Source: Candidatus Schekmanbacteria bacterium
GTDB lineage: Bacteria > CSSED10-310 > JACPHN01
Assembly: GCA_016188575.1 (NCBI GenBank)
Contig: JACPHN010000034.1
Span: forward strand, 1-64,000
Length of the DNA: 64,000 bases
Reading direction: 5' to 3'
The stretch's first letter is position 1. The number at the start of each line of letters is the position of its first letter. Both the position numbers and the translations under genes were made by a program. Of this stretch, positions 53,449 to 62,696 are shown one piece after another. The notes below the pieces were generated by a model. That model saw only the letters and a program-made list of their open reading frames with translations, did not search any database and had not been told where the DNA came from.

Positions 53449-55053
53449 ATGTCGGGCGCTGGTGACTCGGAGAGCTGTTGGTTCGAGTCCCCCCAGCTCG
53501 TGATCCTGCGCGGCGGTTTGCGCGCGGAAGTACACGAGGTGGAGGAAGGTCCTCTCTTCATTGGACGCGACGCCGGGTGCACGATCGTGCTGGATGACCC
53601 CCTGGTCTCCCGGCGCCACGCCCGCATTGCTCGCGACGCCGGCGGCTGGGCGATCGAGGATCTCGGTTCCCGTAATGGCATCCGCATCGACGAGCAACCC
53701 GTGCGGAGCGCGCGACTGCAGCACGGCACTAAGATCGACATCGGCTCCCATCACCTCATTTTTCGTGACCCCGACGGGGCTTCGGACGGCGGCGAGGCCG
53801 CCGGAGAAATGACGCGGCGCATCGCCCCGGCGGACTTTCAGGCGCTGCTGAACAGCGTCACCGCGACGCAGCCCGCACTGGAGACCCCGCCGGCCAGCGC
53901 GGCAGCCGACACGTGTTCGCTCCGCGTGCCCGCGACCCTGCCCGCGGCGAGCGCGCCGGAAGAAGGCAACGGCAGCCAGCTCGTGCTCGTGCGGGAAGAT
54001 GACGGCACGCGGTTTCTGTTCGCCAAGGCCGAGATTCGCGTCGGGCGGGACGAGGGCGCGGACCTTCGCCTGGACGACGAATCCATCTCGCGGGATCACG
54101 CCGCGATCATCCGCGGCCCCTTTGGCTTCGAGATCCAGGACCTCGGAAGCGTGAACGGAACCTTGCTCGAGGGATCACCCATTGCCCGCTCGCCACTGCG
54201 GACGGGCCAGCGCCTGCGGCTCGGCGAGGTGTCGCTGCGCGTCGAGCGCGCACCGGCGCCGGCGCTCGTGCCGGTCGCGCCGCCAGCACTGGCGCCGGTT
54301 GACGGGGATCCCCGGCGCCGCTGGTGGCTCGCGGTGGCGAGCGCCGCTGCCGTCCTGTGCGCCGGCGTCGCCGGTGGCGGTCTGCTGTGGGTCAGCCACC
54401 CGAGCCGCGACGCCGGACGAAACGTCCCCGTTCCCGCCACACCGGCCGCGGCGGTGGCCGAGCAGCCCCGCGACGAGATTGGTCGGCGCCCTGCCTCACC
54501 CCTTACCGCGCCACGGCATGCCGGCCCACCTCTCGCCGCCGCCGAAACCGCTGGCGCGCGCGACCGCGAACCCGCCCGACCCGATTCGTGGCCCGGCGCG
54601 GCGGAGACCACCGCGGACGTGTCCGCCGACAGCGTGCTCCTGGCGTATCAGGACGACTCGCTCGCAGCGGCACTCGAGCTCGCGCGACGGCCGGGCAGCT
54701 CCGGCACGGGCGAAGGCCACTCCGGAGCGCGCGTGGCGGCGACTCTCGAGCAGATACGTTCGCTTCTGGAGGCCGCCGACGTCGCCGCGAGCAATGGCAA
54801 GTACGACGACGCCGTCAGCCTGTGGAACATGGCGCTCGTCGCCGAGGCGGGCGGCATACCCACCGCCCATCGCCGGCTGGTCGAGCGACTCGAACGCCCG
54901 ATGTTCGAGGCCGAGCTGCAGCGGGCGCGAGAGGCGCAGGCACACGGAAAGCTGCAGCTCGCGCGCCAGTATCTGCAAGCCGCGACGCGAATCAACCCCG
55001 AAGATCCCGATCTGGAAGCGCTTCGGAGCGAGCTCGGGCCGGCGTCACCGTGA
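53449..55053 (+). CDS. Twin-FHA protein with membrane anchor and TPR-like tail
   Basis: A ~534-residue protein that likely reads phosphothreonine signals from Ser/Thr kinases. FHA domain 1 is at ~20-110 (FIGRDAGCTIVLDDPLVSRRHARI...GSRNGIRI) and FHA domain 2 at ~175-265 (RVGRDEGADLRLDDESISRDHAAI...GSVNGTLL). Both keep the G-R, S-R-x-H and N-G residues. A single transmembrane helix (WLAVASAAAVLCAGVAGGGLLWV) is at ~290. A Pro/Ala linker and a TPR-like region (~400-530) follow on the outer side. The ATG at 53449 has GGAGG eight bases upstream; the ATG at 53434 would itself carry this SD and lies on the predicted transcription start. It could signal for the kinases at 56055 or 18879. Confidence 0.87.
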   Translation: MSGAGDSESCWFESPQLVILRGGLRAEVHEVEEGPLFIGRDAGCTIVLDDPLVSRRHARIARDAGGWAIEDLGSRNGIRIDEQPVRSARLQHGTKIDIGSHHLIFRDPDGASDGGEAAGEMTRRIAPADFQALLNSVTATQPALETPPASAAADTCSLRVPATLPAASAPEEGNGSQLVLVREDDGTRFLFAKAEIRVGRDEGADLRLDDESISRDHAAIIRGPFGFEIQDLGSVNGTLLEGSPIARSPLRTGQRLRLGEVSLRVERAPAPALVPVAPPALAPVDGDPRRRWWLAVASAAAVLCAGVAGGGLLWVSHPSRDAGRNVPVPATPAAAVAEQPRDEIGRRPASPLTAPRHAGPPLAAAETAGARDREPARPDSWPGAAETTADVSADSVLLAYQDDSLAAALELARRPGSSGTGEGHSGARVAATLEQIRSLLEAADVAASNGKYDDAVSLWNMALVAEAGGIPTAHRRLVERLERPMFEAELQRAREAQAHGKLQLARQYLQAATRINPEDPDLEALRSELGPASP

Positions 55054-55224
55054 GCGGGAGGAGGTGAAGAGGGGGCAATCAGAGGTAGTTGTTTCGCAGC
55101 GGGCCGGGGGGTGGAGCTTGCCCGCCGGATAACGAGGTGGCCTATCTGAATTCGTGAGCGCGGCCCGGCGGGCGCCGGACCGGCGATGGCGGAGGCGTGA
55201 TACCAACCAGCGGAGGATGGTGTT

Positions 55225-56016
55225 TTGAGCAAGTCGGCACAATACAGGTTTCGAGGTATCGGCAGCGGCGTGTTGGTGGCATTGAGCGCGGTGGTCGCCG
55301 CCGGGCTCGTGTCGCTGGCGAACGCCGGCGGGCTGCTTTCGAGCGGTCAGTGGTTGTGGAAATCGGTTTCCATCGAGGTTACTCGCACGGTGTCGTCGGG
55401 CCCGTACCGGTACCTGAAACCGGCGCCGTACGCGAACGTCGCTCTCTACCGGGCGTCGGACGGAACGCCCGTGGCGCAGGGAACGACGGATGCTTATGGC
55501 AAGCTAAACCTCACGGTCAGCTCGACGCAACTCGGCAGCCGAGCCGCGGTGATCGCCCGCTACACCTACTCCTCGTCGACTCGCTACTGGGGTGTTGCGC
55601 TGGTTGCCACCAGCGGCAGCCTGCCCGCGGTCTCCGTGAACACCGACAGGACCGAGTCGGACCTCCCGAAATTGGGCCTGTGCGACACCAGCCTCCGGTA
55701 CGAGGCCAATGGCAGTCCGATCAGCGGAGCCCCCGCCGTCATGCTGGCGCTGGAAGGCAACGAGTACGGCTACTCGCTGTTTGCGCCGGCCGACACCGCG
55801 CTCACCTCGACGGATGGGTATGCAACGCTCCAACCCGGGAACCCGGGCGGCGGGAGCGATCCCTACCAATTCGCCGTTGCGGTCTGGAAGGACGGCACGA
55901 GCTACGCGCCGGGACTCGGGATCGTAGATAGCGACGCGGCGCTCCGCGAAGACGGCAATCTCCTTTGCAATTACCGAGCTGGGGTCGGAGCGGTGGTGAA
56001 GTTTAGCGGTTTTTGA
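55225..56016 (+). CDS. Secreted protein of unknown function
   Basis: A 263-residue exported protein. The signal peptide is GIGSGVLVALSAVVAAGLVSLANAGG. Then a Ser/Thr/Tyr-rich beta-strand region with two carboxypeptidase-regulatory-like or transthyretin-like modules (APYANVALYRASDGTPVAQGTTDAYGKLNLTV; GAPAVMLALEGNEYGYSLFAPADTALTSTDGYATL) follows. No catalytic residues are visible. The start is a TTG at 55225 with GGAGG eight bases upstream, and no ATG or GTG in this frame fits better. It is convergent with the second kinase-AAA-TPR gene, with 38 bases between the stops. Confidence 0.6.
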   Translation: MSKSAQYRFRGIGSGVLVALSAVVAAGLVSLANAGGLLSSGQWLWKSVSIEVTRTVSSGPYRYLKPAPYANVALYRASDGTPVAQGTTDAYGKLNLTVSSTQLGSRAAVIARYTYSSSTRYWGVALVATSGSLPAVSVNTDRTESDLPKLGLCDTSLRYEANGSPISGAPAVMLALEGNEYGYSLFAPADTALTSTDGYATLQPGNPGGGSDPYQFAVAVWKDGTSYAPGLGIVDSDAALREDGNLLCNYRAGVGAVVKFSGF

Positions 56017-56054
56017 TGGCCGGGTACAGGTTGGCGCCCATCGGCGCACCCGCG

Positions 56055-59000
56055 TTAGCCGCGCAAGAGCACGCCCAGCGGGCGATCCGGGTGGTCGAGC
56101 CGTCGCGGCTCGAGCCATCCCGGGTCCAAAGCCATGAGGCGGGTCATTTCCATACGACCCCACGATATCCAGTCGCGAGGGGACCAGCCCGTGTGCGGCG
56201 CCAGCCCCGTACAGGCGAGGTCCGTCTTGTGCGGGGCCGGTGCTGCCTGGTAGGCACTGGCGTATACGGCGGGAACGATGAGCTTGACCCAGGGGAGCTC
56301 CGACCGGCGGCTCGTCACGATGCAAAGCAGTCTCGCCGCCGCATCCGTGAGCTCGAGGGCAAGGCCAGCGGCGCCGGCGCTTACTGCCGTAGGCGAGATC
56401 TGGGTGAGGGCGGCCGCTCCGGAAAGTGGATCGTCTTCGCGGATCGCGGCCCGGATCTCTCCGACCATGTCGCTCGCACGAAGTAGGTCGCCTAGCAGGA
56501 CCCACTGAAGGCACAGTTCTGCGAGCGCGAACAACCTCCCTTCGCCGAAATTCGTCGTCACCGCGAGGTCGAGCGCTATCCTCGCCAAATCTGCGGCGCC
56601 CGGAAGGTCACCCAACAACCGAAGTGCCCGGGCCTGGTGAAGAATGGATCTCTGTTCCAGCCCGGCATCGCCCATCCGCCGCGCGAGCCCCGCCGCCCCG
56701 ACCGCTGCTGACAACGCAGCGTCGAGATCGAGATCCTCCACGAGCACATCCGCCAAGTTGTTCAGCACGTCGGCCTCGCGTTCGATAGCACCACACGAAT
56801 GTGCCAGGGCGGCGCTCTCGCGGTAGCAACCGATCGCTCGCGTGAGATCTCCCCACTGAAATCGCGCTGCGCCCAGGCTGCTCAGAAGACTCGCAACGCG
56901 ATCCCGCCCGGCGGCTGTGCGCACGATGGCGAGGGCGGCCTCGAGCTTGGGGATGGCTTCGCTCGCGCGGCCGGATAACCCGAGCGCCTGAGCCAGATTG
57001 TCCGCCGCGTGCATTTCGGTCGTCCGATCCCCACCCCGTCGCGCCAGGTCGAGCGCGGCCTCCAACGTGCCGATGGCGCCTGCCGTGTCCCCGGTCAGGA
57101 ACGCGCAGATCGCCCCGCTTCCCATGCCGGCGACCCGCAGCGCCCAATCCCCCATCGCGGCGCCAATAGCTTCGGCCCGGCTCGCGAGCGCCGCGCCATC
57201 CGCCAGTGCTCCGCACCGCCACGCCGCGTCGGCTTGCAGCGCCAGCGCGTCCCCGCGGCCGCGTTCATCCCCGCGCGCCACCGCCACCTCCCCCAGCCGC
57301 TCGAAGTCCCGGCGCGCCGAGCCGAAGTCGGCGCCGAGCTTGGCGATCTCTCCGCGATCGCGATATAGCCCGCCGAGCGCCTCCGTTGCCACGTCCGCGC
57401 CCTCCGCCTCCCACAGCGCGATCGCCCGCCCGTAGAGACTCAGCGCCTCCTCGTTCGCGTACTGCTCCTTCGCCCGTCGCGCCGCCCGGCCGTAGGCGTC
57501 CCGCGCCGCCCCCGGCTCCCCGCCGAGATCGTAGTGTCGCGCCACCTCCGCCTCGAGCGCGCCCGCGTCCTCGCCGTGCGCCGCCCGCAGCCACTGCGCC
57601 GCCTGCGCGTGCAGCTCCTGCCGGCGTTCGCCATCCAGCGTCGCGTAGCACACCTCGCGCAGCTTGTCGTGGGCGAACCGCACACGGCCCGGGCCTGCCT
57701 CCTCGAAGACCAGCCTGCGGATCGCCTCGCTCACCGCCGCTAGCAGCTCTTCCTCCTCGAGCTCCGCCAGCGCCCAGGCCATCGCGCTCTCCACCTCGCG
57801 CCCGAGCACCGCCGCAGCGTCCACCAGGCGCCGCGCCGCCGCGGGCAGGGCGTCCAGCCGCCGGCCGACAACCTCGCGCAACGCCGACGGCAGCGGCAAC
57901 CCAGCGTACCGGGCAGCCGCGGCGGCCTCCTCCTGCTCCTCCGCCGCCAGCTCCCACCGCCCGCGCCGGTTCTTGGAGAAAACCCCATCCTCGACCGCCA
58001 CCCGCAAATACTCCGCCGCGAAGAACGGATTCCCCTCGGAATGCCGGGTGAGGAACCGGACGAAGCCCTGCGGAGGGCGGTCCAGAGCGAGCATGTCACC
58101 GACGATCCCGGCGACGGCCAGCTCGTCGAGCCGCCCCAGATCCACCCGATTCACCCGCGGATGCTCGAGCAGCCGCGCGAGCTCCGCCCCGGCCTCCTCG
58201 CTCCGGTAGGTGCCGATTACGAGAATTCCGCTCCGTTCGAGCGCATCGCCCCGCAACAGGAAGTCGAGAAACCCGACCGTGAGGCCGTCCGCCCATTGCA
58301 GGTCGTCGAGCACGAGCACGAGCGGCGGCTGCTGGCAGGCGAGCTCGCCAAATACGTCGGCCAGCGCCGCGTAGAGGCGCAGGCGTGCCGCCTGGGGGCT
58401 GAGGACCTCCGGCTCGGGCGCGGCCTCGAGCCCCGGAAGTGCGAACAACGAGGGTTCGTAGCGGGCCAACACGCGAGCGTGGTTCCCGACCACCTGTGCG
58501 GCTTGCGCAGCCCCGCGGTGCCGGCAGCGGTCGGCGATCGCCTGCAACGGGCGGCGCATCGCCTCCAGCGGGCGGTCGCTGCCGTCGAGGCATTCCCCGG
58601 CCAGCACCAGCGCTTCGCCCGCGGCCGCCTCGCGGGCCACCTCCATGACCAGGCGCGTCTTGCCCACGCCGCTTTCGCCACCCACGAGCACCACCGCGCC
58701 GCTTCCATCCTCTGCCCGCCCAACATGCTCCCGGAGCACTTCGACCTGAGCACCGCGACCCGAGAACCCCGGCCGGTAGAGATACAGCCGCGATGGCGGC
58801 CCGGGATCCACGCCGGTCTCGCCACCGTGGCCGTCGCTGAAGCCCGCCAGGATCTCCCCGATCGCGACCGCGACGTCGGTGGCGTACCCGAGCCGTTTCC
58901 GGGGATCCTTCGCGAGCATCCGCATGAGCAGCTCATCAAGCGGGGCCGGAACTCCAGGTGCCACGCACGACGGCGGAGCCGCCACCTCCCCCAGGTGCTT

Positions 59001-59951
59001 GCGGAGGATCTCACTGGAAGATTGGCCGGTGAACGGGCAGCGGCCCACGATCAGCTCGTAGACGATGCACCCCAGCGCGTAGAGATCCGCGCGCGCGTCG
59101 ACCAGCTTCCCGGCAATCTGCTCGGGGGCCATGTACGACACCGTGCCGGCGCCTCCCGCCTGCACCATGAGCGCCTCGCGGCTCACCTCGGCCGTGAAGT
59201 GGGTGACGAGGCCGAAGTCGACGATGATCGGCCGTCCGCCGGCGCCAACGAGGACGTTATCGGGCTTGAGATCCCGGTGGACGATTCCTTCGCCGTGAAG
59301 ATACGACAGCGGCACACAAAGCCGGCGCGCGACCTCGAGCACCCCCCGCAGGTACGACGCAGACGGAACAAACCGGGCCGCGCGGGACCCGCCGGCCGCG
59401 GCCGGCGCCACCGCCGCGCACGTCGCCTCGGGAGCACCCGGCGAGGCGGCTGTCGCGCACGTCGCCTCGTGAGCACCCGGCGAGGCGGCTGTCGCACTGA
59501 TACCGGCGCTCGTCGCCGATCTGTTGACCGCGGTGCTCCCCAGCCCGTGAGGTGCGGTCGCCGTCAACGGTCGGGCGGGTTGGCCGCCTCCCAGCGCGGT
59601 CGAAGGCGCGCCCAATGGCACGGCAGGCTCCAGGGTCCCTGCGCGGTCCGCAAGCGATGCGGCGAACTGGCGAAGCGTGACCCCCTCGATGAGCTCCATG
59701 GCGTACCACGGGAGCCCGGCATGGGTACCGCTCGCCACGATTCGTACGACTCCGGGGTGACGCGCGCGCGTCAGGGCGTGGATCTCCCGGCGCAGGCTTT
59801 CGAGCAGCCCCTGGGAGGCGATACGCACGGTCTTGATCGCCACGCGCTGGCCGGTGTCCGGGTGCTCGCCGCGATAGACGATCCCCATGCCTCCTTCGCC
59901 GAGCGCGTCGATCACCCGAAAAGGTCCGATCTGTTCTGGCCGCTCGTCCAT
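56055..59951 (-). CDS. Ser/Thr kinase - AAA ATPase - TPR protein (second copy)
   Basis: A 1,298-residue protein with the same three-part plan as the gene at 25763. Kinase: GEGGMGIVYRG, VAIKTVR, VHRDLKPDNVLV, DFGLVTHF, MAPEQIAG (residues ~10-350). The kinase carries an unusual ~90-residue Ala-rich insertion with a 13-residue tandem duplication. AAA part: GGESGVGKTRLVMEVA and LVLDDLQWADGLTVGFL (~400-720). TPR part: the remaining ~570 residues (AAGLARRMGDAGLEQRSILHQARALRLLG). The ATG at 59951 places the kinase at the N-terminus. The longer frame upstream has no similarity. Substrate unknown. Confidence 0.9.
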   Translation of the reverse strand: MDERPEQIGPFRVIDALGEGGMGIVYRGEHPDTGQRVAIKTVRIASQGLLESLRREIHALTRARHPGVVRIVASGTHAGLPWYAMELIEGVTLRQFAASLADRAGTLEPAVPLGAPSTALGGGQPARPLTATAPHGLGSTAVNRSATSAGISATAASPGAHEATCATAASPGAPEATCAAVAPAAAGGSRAARFVPSASYLRGVLEVARRLCVPLSYLHGEGIVHRDLKPDNVLVGAGGRPIIVDFGLVTHFTAEVSREALMVQAGGAGTVSYMAPEQIAGKLVDARADLYALGCIVYELIVGRCPFTGQSSSEILRKHLGEVAAPPSCVAPGVPAPLDELLMRMLAKDPRKRLGYATDVAVAIGEILAGFSDGHGGETGVDPGPPSRLYLYRPGFSGRGAQVEVLREHVGRAEDGSGAVVLVGGESGVGKTRLVMEVAREAAAGEALVLAGECLDGSDRPLEAMRRPLQAIADRCRHRGAAQAAQVVGNHARVLARYEPSLFALPGLEAAPEPEVLSPQAARLRLYAALADVFGELACQQPPLVLVLDDLQWADGLTVGFLDFLLRGDALERSGILVIGTYRSEEAGAELARLLEHPRVNRVDLGRLDELAVAGIVGDMLALDRPPQGFVRFLTRHSEGNPFFAAEYLRVAVEDGVFSKNRRGRWELAAEEQEEAAAAARYAGLPLPSALREVVGRRLDALPAAARRLVDAAAVLGREVESAMAWALAELEEEELLAAVSEAIRRLVFEEAGPGRVRFAHDKLREVCYATLDGERRQELHAQAAQWLRAAHGEDAGALEAEVARHYDLGGEPGAARDAYGRAARRAKEQYANEEALSLYGRAIALWEAEGADVATEALGGLYRDRGEIAKLGADFGSARRDFERLGEVAVARGDERGRGDALALQADAAWRCGALADGAALASRAEAIGAAMGDWALRVAGMGSGAICAFLTGDTAGAIGTLEAALDLARRGGDRTTEMHAADNLAQALGLSGRASEAIPKLEAALAIVRTAAGRDRVASLLSSLGAARFQWGDLTRAIGCYRESAALAHSCGAIEREADVLNNLADVLVEDLDLDAALSAAVGAAGLARRMGDAGLEQRSILHQARALRLLGDLPGAADLARIALDLAVTTNFGEGRLFALAELCLQWVLLGDLLRASDMVGEIRAAIREDDPLSGAAALTQISPTAVSAGAAGLALELTDAAARLLCIVTSRRSELPWVKLIVPAVYASAYQAAPAPHKTDLACTGLAPHTGWSPRDWISWGRMEMTRLMALDPGWLEPRRLDHPDRPLGVLLRG
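59416..59493 (-). repeat. Tandem 39-base duplication inside the kinase gene
   Basis: Two adjacent copies (59416-59454 and 59455-59493) differ at one base, giving two 13-residue units with the core SPGA-EATCA-AA in the kinase insertion. The unit is a multiple of three. A single-step duplication looks recent. Confidence 0.88.
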
Positions 59952-60517
59952 CGCGAGCGCTTCCTCTCCCCAACGCCTTCGCCGCAGGCTCCTTTTGCCG
60001 CCGGCGCCGTAGCGGTCAGCCCTCCTTCTCCCTGGCCACCGCAGCCTGGCGAGGGATGCCGGGCGCAGAGCTTTGATTAGACCCATACCGCGAGGCCACC
60101 GGCGGCGCAAGCACGGCGCGAGCGGCGGGAGCTCGCCGTTCGGAGCCGGTGCTCCCGCGGTCATCGCGCGCATCGAGCCGGCCGGTCTCCCGAGATCCGA
60201 CTGCGACGACGCCACGTGGCCTCGCGAAGCTCGAGCGGTGCGGAATCATCCGCCGGGACCTGACAACGCCAGGGCCGGAGTGGATCAAGCCGCGTCCGGC
60301 GGGGAAAGGCGATCTACGCCGCGCACTTTTCGACGAGAGGGACAGCGCCCGACACGATTCGGGCGTCGGCCGAATGTCGGGTGCTGCTCCTGTACAAGTG
60401 TCCGCGCGCACTGCGCTCGCCATGGTGTACAGCACATTGGGCCAACGCCAAGATTCGCGGACAACTCCGCTCTCTCCGGAGCTGTGAAGCGCGCTCGGCG
60501 CGTGCCCGCAACGCCGC
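59952..60517. other. Gene-free region upstream of the second kinase gene
   Basis: This 566-base gap separates two leftward genes. It holds the presumed kinase promoter. Frames on both strands are open but composed of Arg/Pro/Ala-rich sequence without a plausible start. A CATTGCGCTCGCCAT-like word around 60408-60425 recurs at 61617-61633. I see no terminator or other feature that I can support. Confidence 0.4.
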
Positions 60518-61519
60518 TCAGGGAAACTTCTCGAGCGGCGGGAAATCGCCGTCCGCCTCCCAAAAACCCGCCTCCAACCTGAGCCGACGCGTCCACCGGT
60601 TACCGTCGAAGCTGATGCGTCGATACATCACCACAAACGATCCCGGCTGCTCCAGGTTCGGCCGGGTGGCCACCGACACGATGTCCTGGCCATCACCGCC
60701 ACGCCTCGGCACCAGTCGCCAGTCGGTCTTGAGGGAGCGCATGAGGCTGATGGGAACGGTCGCGCCGCTCTCGTCCGCCGCCTCCAGGCCGCGCAGGCGC
60801 CCGTCCTGCACCGCGAACAGAAACGTGATCGGCCCGCTATAGGAGCCGAACGCCGTGGTGTAATCGACCGTGACCAGCCAGGCCGTGAGGCCGGGGACCG
60901 CAAGCGTCTCGGCCTCGATACGGGCGAGTGGTCGCTCGAGCGGCCAGCGATCCCTGACAGCTCCAGCGCTGTCGACAGTTTGCAGCATCGCCGGCTGCAG
61001 GTCGACAACGCTCGCGAATCCGGCAGCGCGCCACGAGGCGGGAGCGCCCGAGCCGGGCTCTTCGCCCTCGCCGCCCGTACCCCAGAGCTCGTCGCGAAGC
61101 GCAGCGGTCAATCGGGTATCCGCGAGCAGCTCCAGCCGGCCGTCGAGCCCATGGGCGGCGGCCGGCAGCGCGACGGTCTGCATGACGGCGAGCCGCGCCG
61201 CGTCCGGGGTGGGTTGCTGGTCCGCCTCGGGTGATCGCGGTGACGCCGGACTGACGGCGCATACCAGCAAGAGCCCGACGAGCAGCAGGCCCGCGCGCCA
61301 AAAAAATGCAGCGGCGCGGCGCCGCCCACCACCCGCGCCGGTGGGGGGAGGAGCGCTGGTTCGCGCCACCGCCTGCGCATCTGTGCCCGCATGCCGCGGC
61401 GCCGAAAAGGCGTGCTTGTTGGCGGGTACCGCAGTGCAGAACAGGGGGCCGTCTCCTGGATCGGGTTGTGCGGGCTGAACCGCGCGTGGAGGTCGCGCCG
61501 TCGCCTCATGCCATCGCAT
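60518..61519 (-). CDS. Membrane-anchored protein of unknown function
   Basis: A ~333-residue protein with a Pro/Ala-rich N-terminus and one hydrophobic segment (AAAFFWRAGLLLVGLLLVCAVSPASP) at ~65-90. A ~240-residue outside domain rich in beta strands follows (RIEAETLAVPGLTAWLVTVDYTTAFGSYSGPITFLFAV). No family is recognised. The start is chosen at ATG 61519; the open frame extends 99 codons further, but that part overlaps the glycosyltransferase gene end and a GC-rich repeat. It follows the glycosyltransferase by 160 bases and precedes the kinase-AAA-TPR gene. Confidence 0.5.
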   Translation of the reverse strand: MRWHEATARPPRAVQPAQPDPGDGPLFCTAVPANKHAFSAPRHAGTDAQAVARTSAPPPTGAGGGRRRAAAFFWRAGLLLVGLLLVCAVSPASPRSPEADQQPTPDAARLAVMQTVALPAAAHGLDGRLELLADTRLTAALRDELWGTGGEGEEPGSGAPASWRAAGFASVVDLQPAMLQTVDSAGAVRDRWPLERPLARIEAETLAVPGLTAWLVTVDYTTAFGSYSGPITFLFAVQDGRLRGLEAADESGATVPISLMRSLKTDWRLVPRRGGDGQDIVSVATRPNLEQPGSFVVMYRRISFDGNRWTRRLRLEAGFWEADGDFPPLEKFP

Positions 61520-61679
61520 ACCACCGCCGCGAGCCGCCCGCCAGCCGGCGCGGTCGGCGAGTTGAAGCCCTCCCCCCTCCCGTGCGGTGTGGTGAGGTGC
61601 GGGCTGCATGCCACGCGCATTGCGCTCGCCATGCTCCAAACCACATTCCGCCGACACCGGATTTCGTACCGTCATGGCT

Positions 61680-62696
61680 TCAGGCGCCGGCGCGGCCGCA
61701 AAGAGCGGCGCCGGCCGCCAGGACCTCGTCCACGGACACCCGGTCCAGGCACCACAAGTCGCCACGCCGGCACTCCGGTCGCATGCACGCGCCACATGCC
61801 AGGTCCTCGCTCGCAAAGACGTGACTGTGCCGGCCCTCGGGGCGGCTCCACACGGCCCGGCTCGCGCCGAACATCGCCACTGTCGGCACGCCTTGCGCCC
61901 ACGCCAGGTGCATCAGACCGGAATCGTCCGAGATGATGAGCGACGTGCTGCCGAGCAACGCGGCCGCCTGCGCTGGGGTGGTCCGGCCGACAAAGTCGAG
62001 CACCTCCGGGGCCAGCGCGCCTCGCAGCCGCTCCAGCCCGGCCGCGGCGGGCCGGGAACCGAGCAGCATGAGCTGCCACCCCTGCCGCCGCATCTGCATG
62101 CCAAGCGACAGGTAGCGCTCGACCGGCCACCGTTTGGTGGGCCAGCCGCCGGCGGGGTTGAGGCAAACGAGCGGGCGTCCGGGGTCGCGGCCCGCGCTCG
62201 CCAGCAGCTCGCCGGCAACTGCGACCTCAGCGCGTCGCAGGCGGCTTTCGCAGCGTGCTTCGAGCGCGCCGAACCCGATCCAGGCAAGCGCGTCGAGATA
62301 CCTCGTCAGCGCGCTCTGCGGCGCGAACCGGTCGAATGCTACCCACGCCGGCGGTGCGAGCTTGCGCGTCAACGCTACGGACCAGCGCGAGCGTTGTAGA
62401 TCGACCACGGCCGCGAGCGGTGGCGCGGCGAGCGCTCGCGACAGTCTCCACAACGCCGCGGCCAGGGCCACCGATCCGCGGCGTGTGTCCGTCGTCCACA
62501 CCGCATCCACGTCGGTCCGCCCACTGAATACGCCGGCGGACTGAACGTCGGTGAGGACCTCCAGGCGCGACCCCGGCAAGCGGTCGCGCAGCGCCGCGAT
62601 GGCGGGAAGGGTAATGGCCGTGTCGCCGAACGCGTGCAGGCGGATCACGAGCACCCGAGCCGGCACCGCGCCCGCGGGCAAGCGGCGGCCCATCAT
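61680..62696 (-). CDS. GT9-family (heptosyltransferase-like) glycosyltransferase
   Basis: A ~338-residue cytoplasmic glycosyltransferase of the WaaC/WaaF type, which adds heptose to lipid A-core. The N-terminal Rossmann half begins with ARVLVIRLHAFGDTAITLPAIAALRDRLP, the C-terminal half has LVCLNPAGGWPTKRWPVERYLSLG, and the donor-binding part is LIISDDSGLMHLAWAQGVPTVAMFG. A late cysteine cluster CGACMRPECRRGDLWC is seen in many GT9 proteins. ATG 62696 with GAGGGG gives the usual short N-terminus; an ATG at 62807 would add a Leu-Arg repeat encoded by hexanucleotide repeats. It implies an LPS-like outer membrane. Acceptor unknown. Confidence 0.85.
   Translation of the reverse strand: MMGRRLPAGAVPARVLVIRLHAFGDTAITLPAIAALRDRLPGSRLEVLTDVQSAGVFSGRTDVDAVWTTDTRRGSVALAAALWRLSRALAAPPLAAVVDLQRSRWSVALTRKLAPPAWVAFDRFAPQSALTRYLDALAWIGFGALEARCESRLRRAEVAVAGELLASAGRDPGRPLVCLNPAGGWPTKRWPVERYLSLGMQMRRQGWQLMLLGSRPAAAGLERLRGALAPEVLDFVGRTTPAQAAALLGSTSLIISDDSGLMHLAWAQGVPTVAMFGASRAVWSRPEGRHSHVFASEDLACGACMRPECRRGDLWCLDRVSVDEVLAAGAALCGRAGA

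Noticed and set aside
53477-53500. GGTTCGAGTCCCC, like a tRNA T-arm
   Set aside because: It lies in the FHA coding frame (SCWFESPQ) and there is no acceptor stem, D-arm or anticodon arm at the proper distance.
58041-60080. 679-codon plus-strand frame opposite the second kinase-AAA-TPR gene
   Set aside because: Composition is that of an antisense frame (Arg/Gly/Ala/His) and it covers well-defined kinase and AAA motifs on the minus strand.
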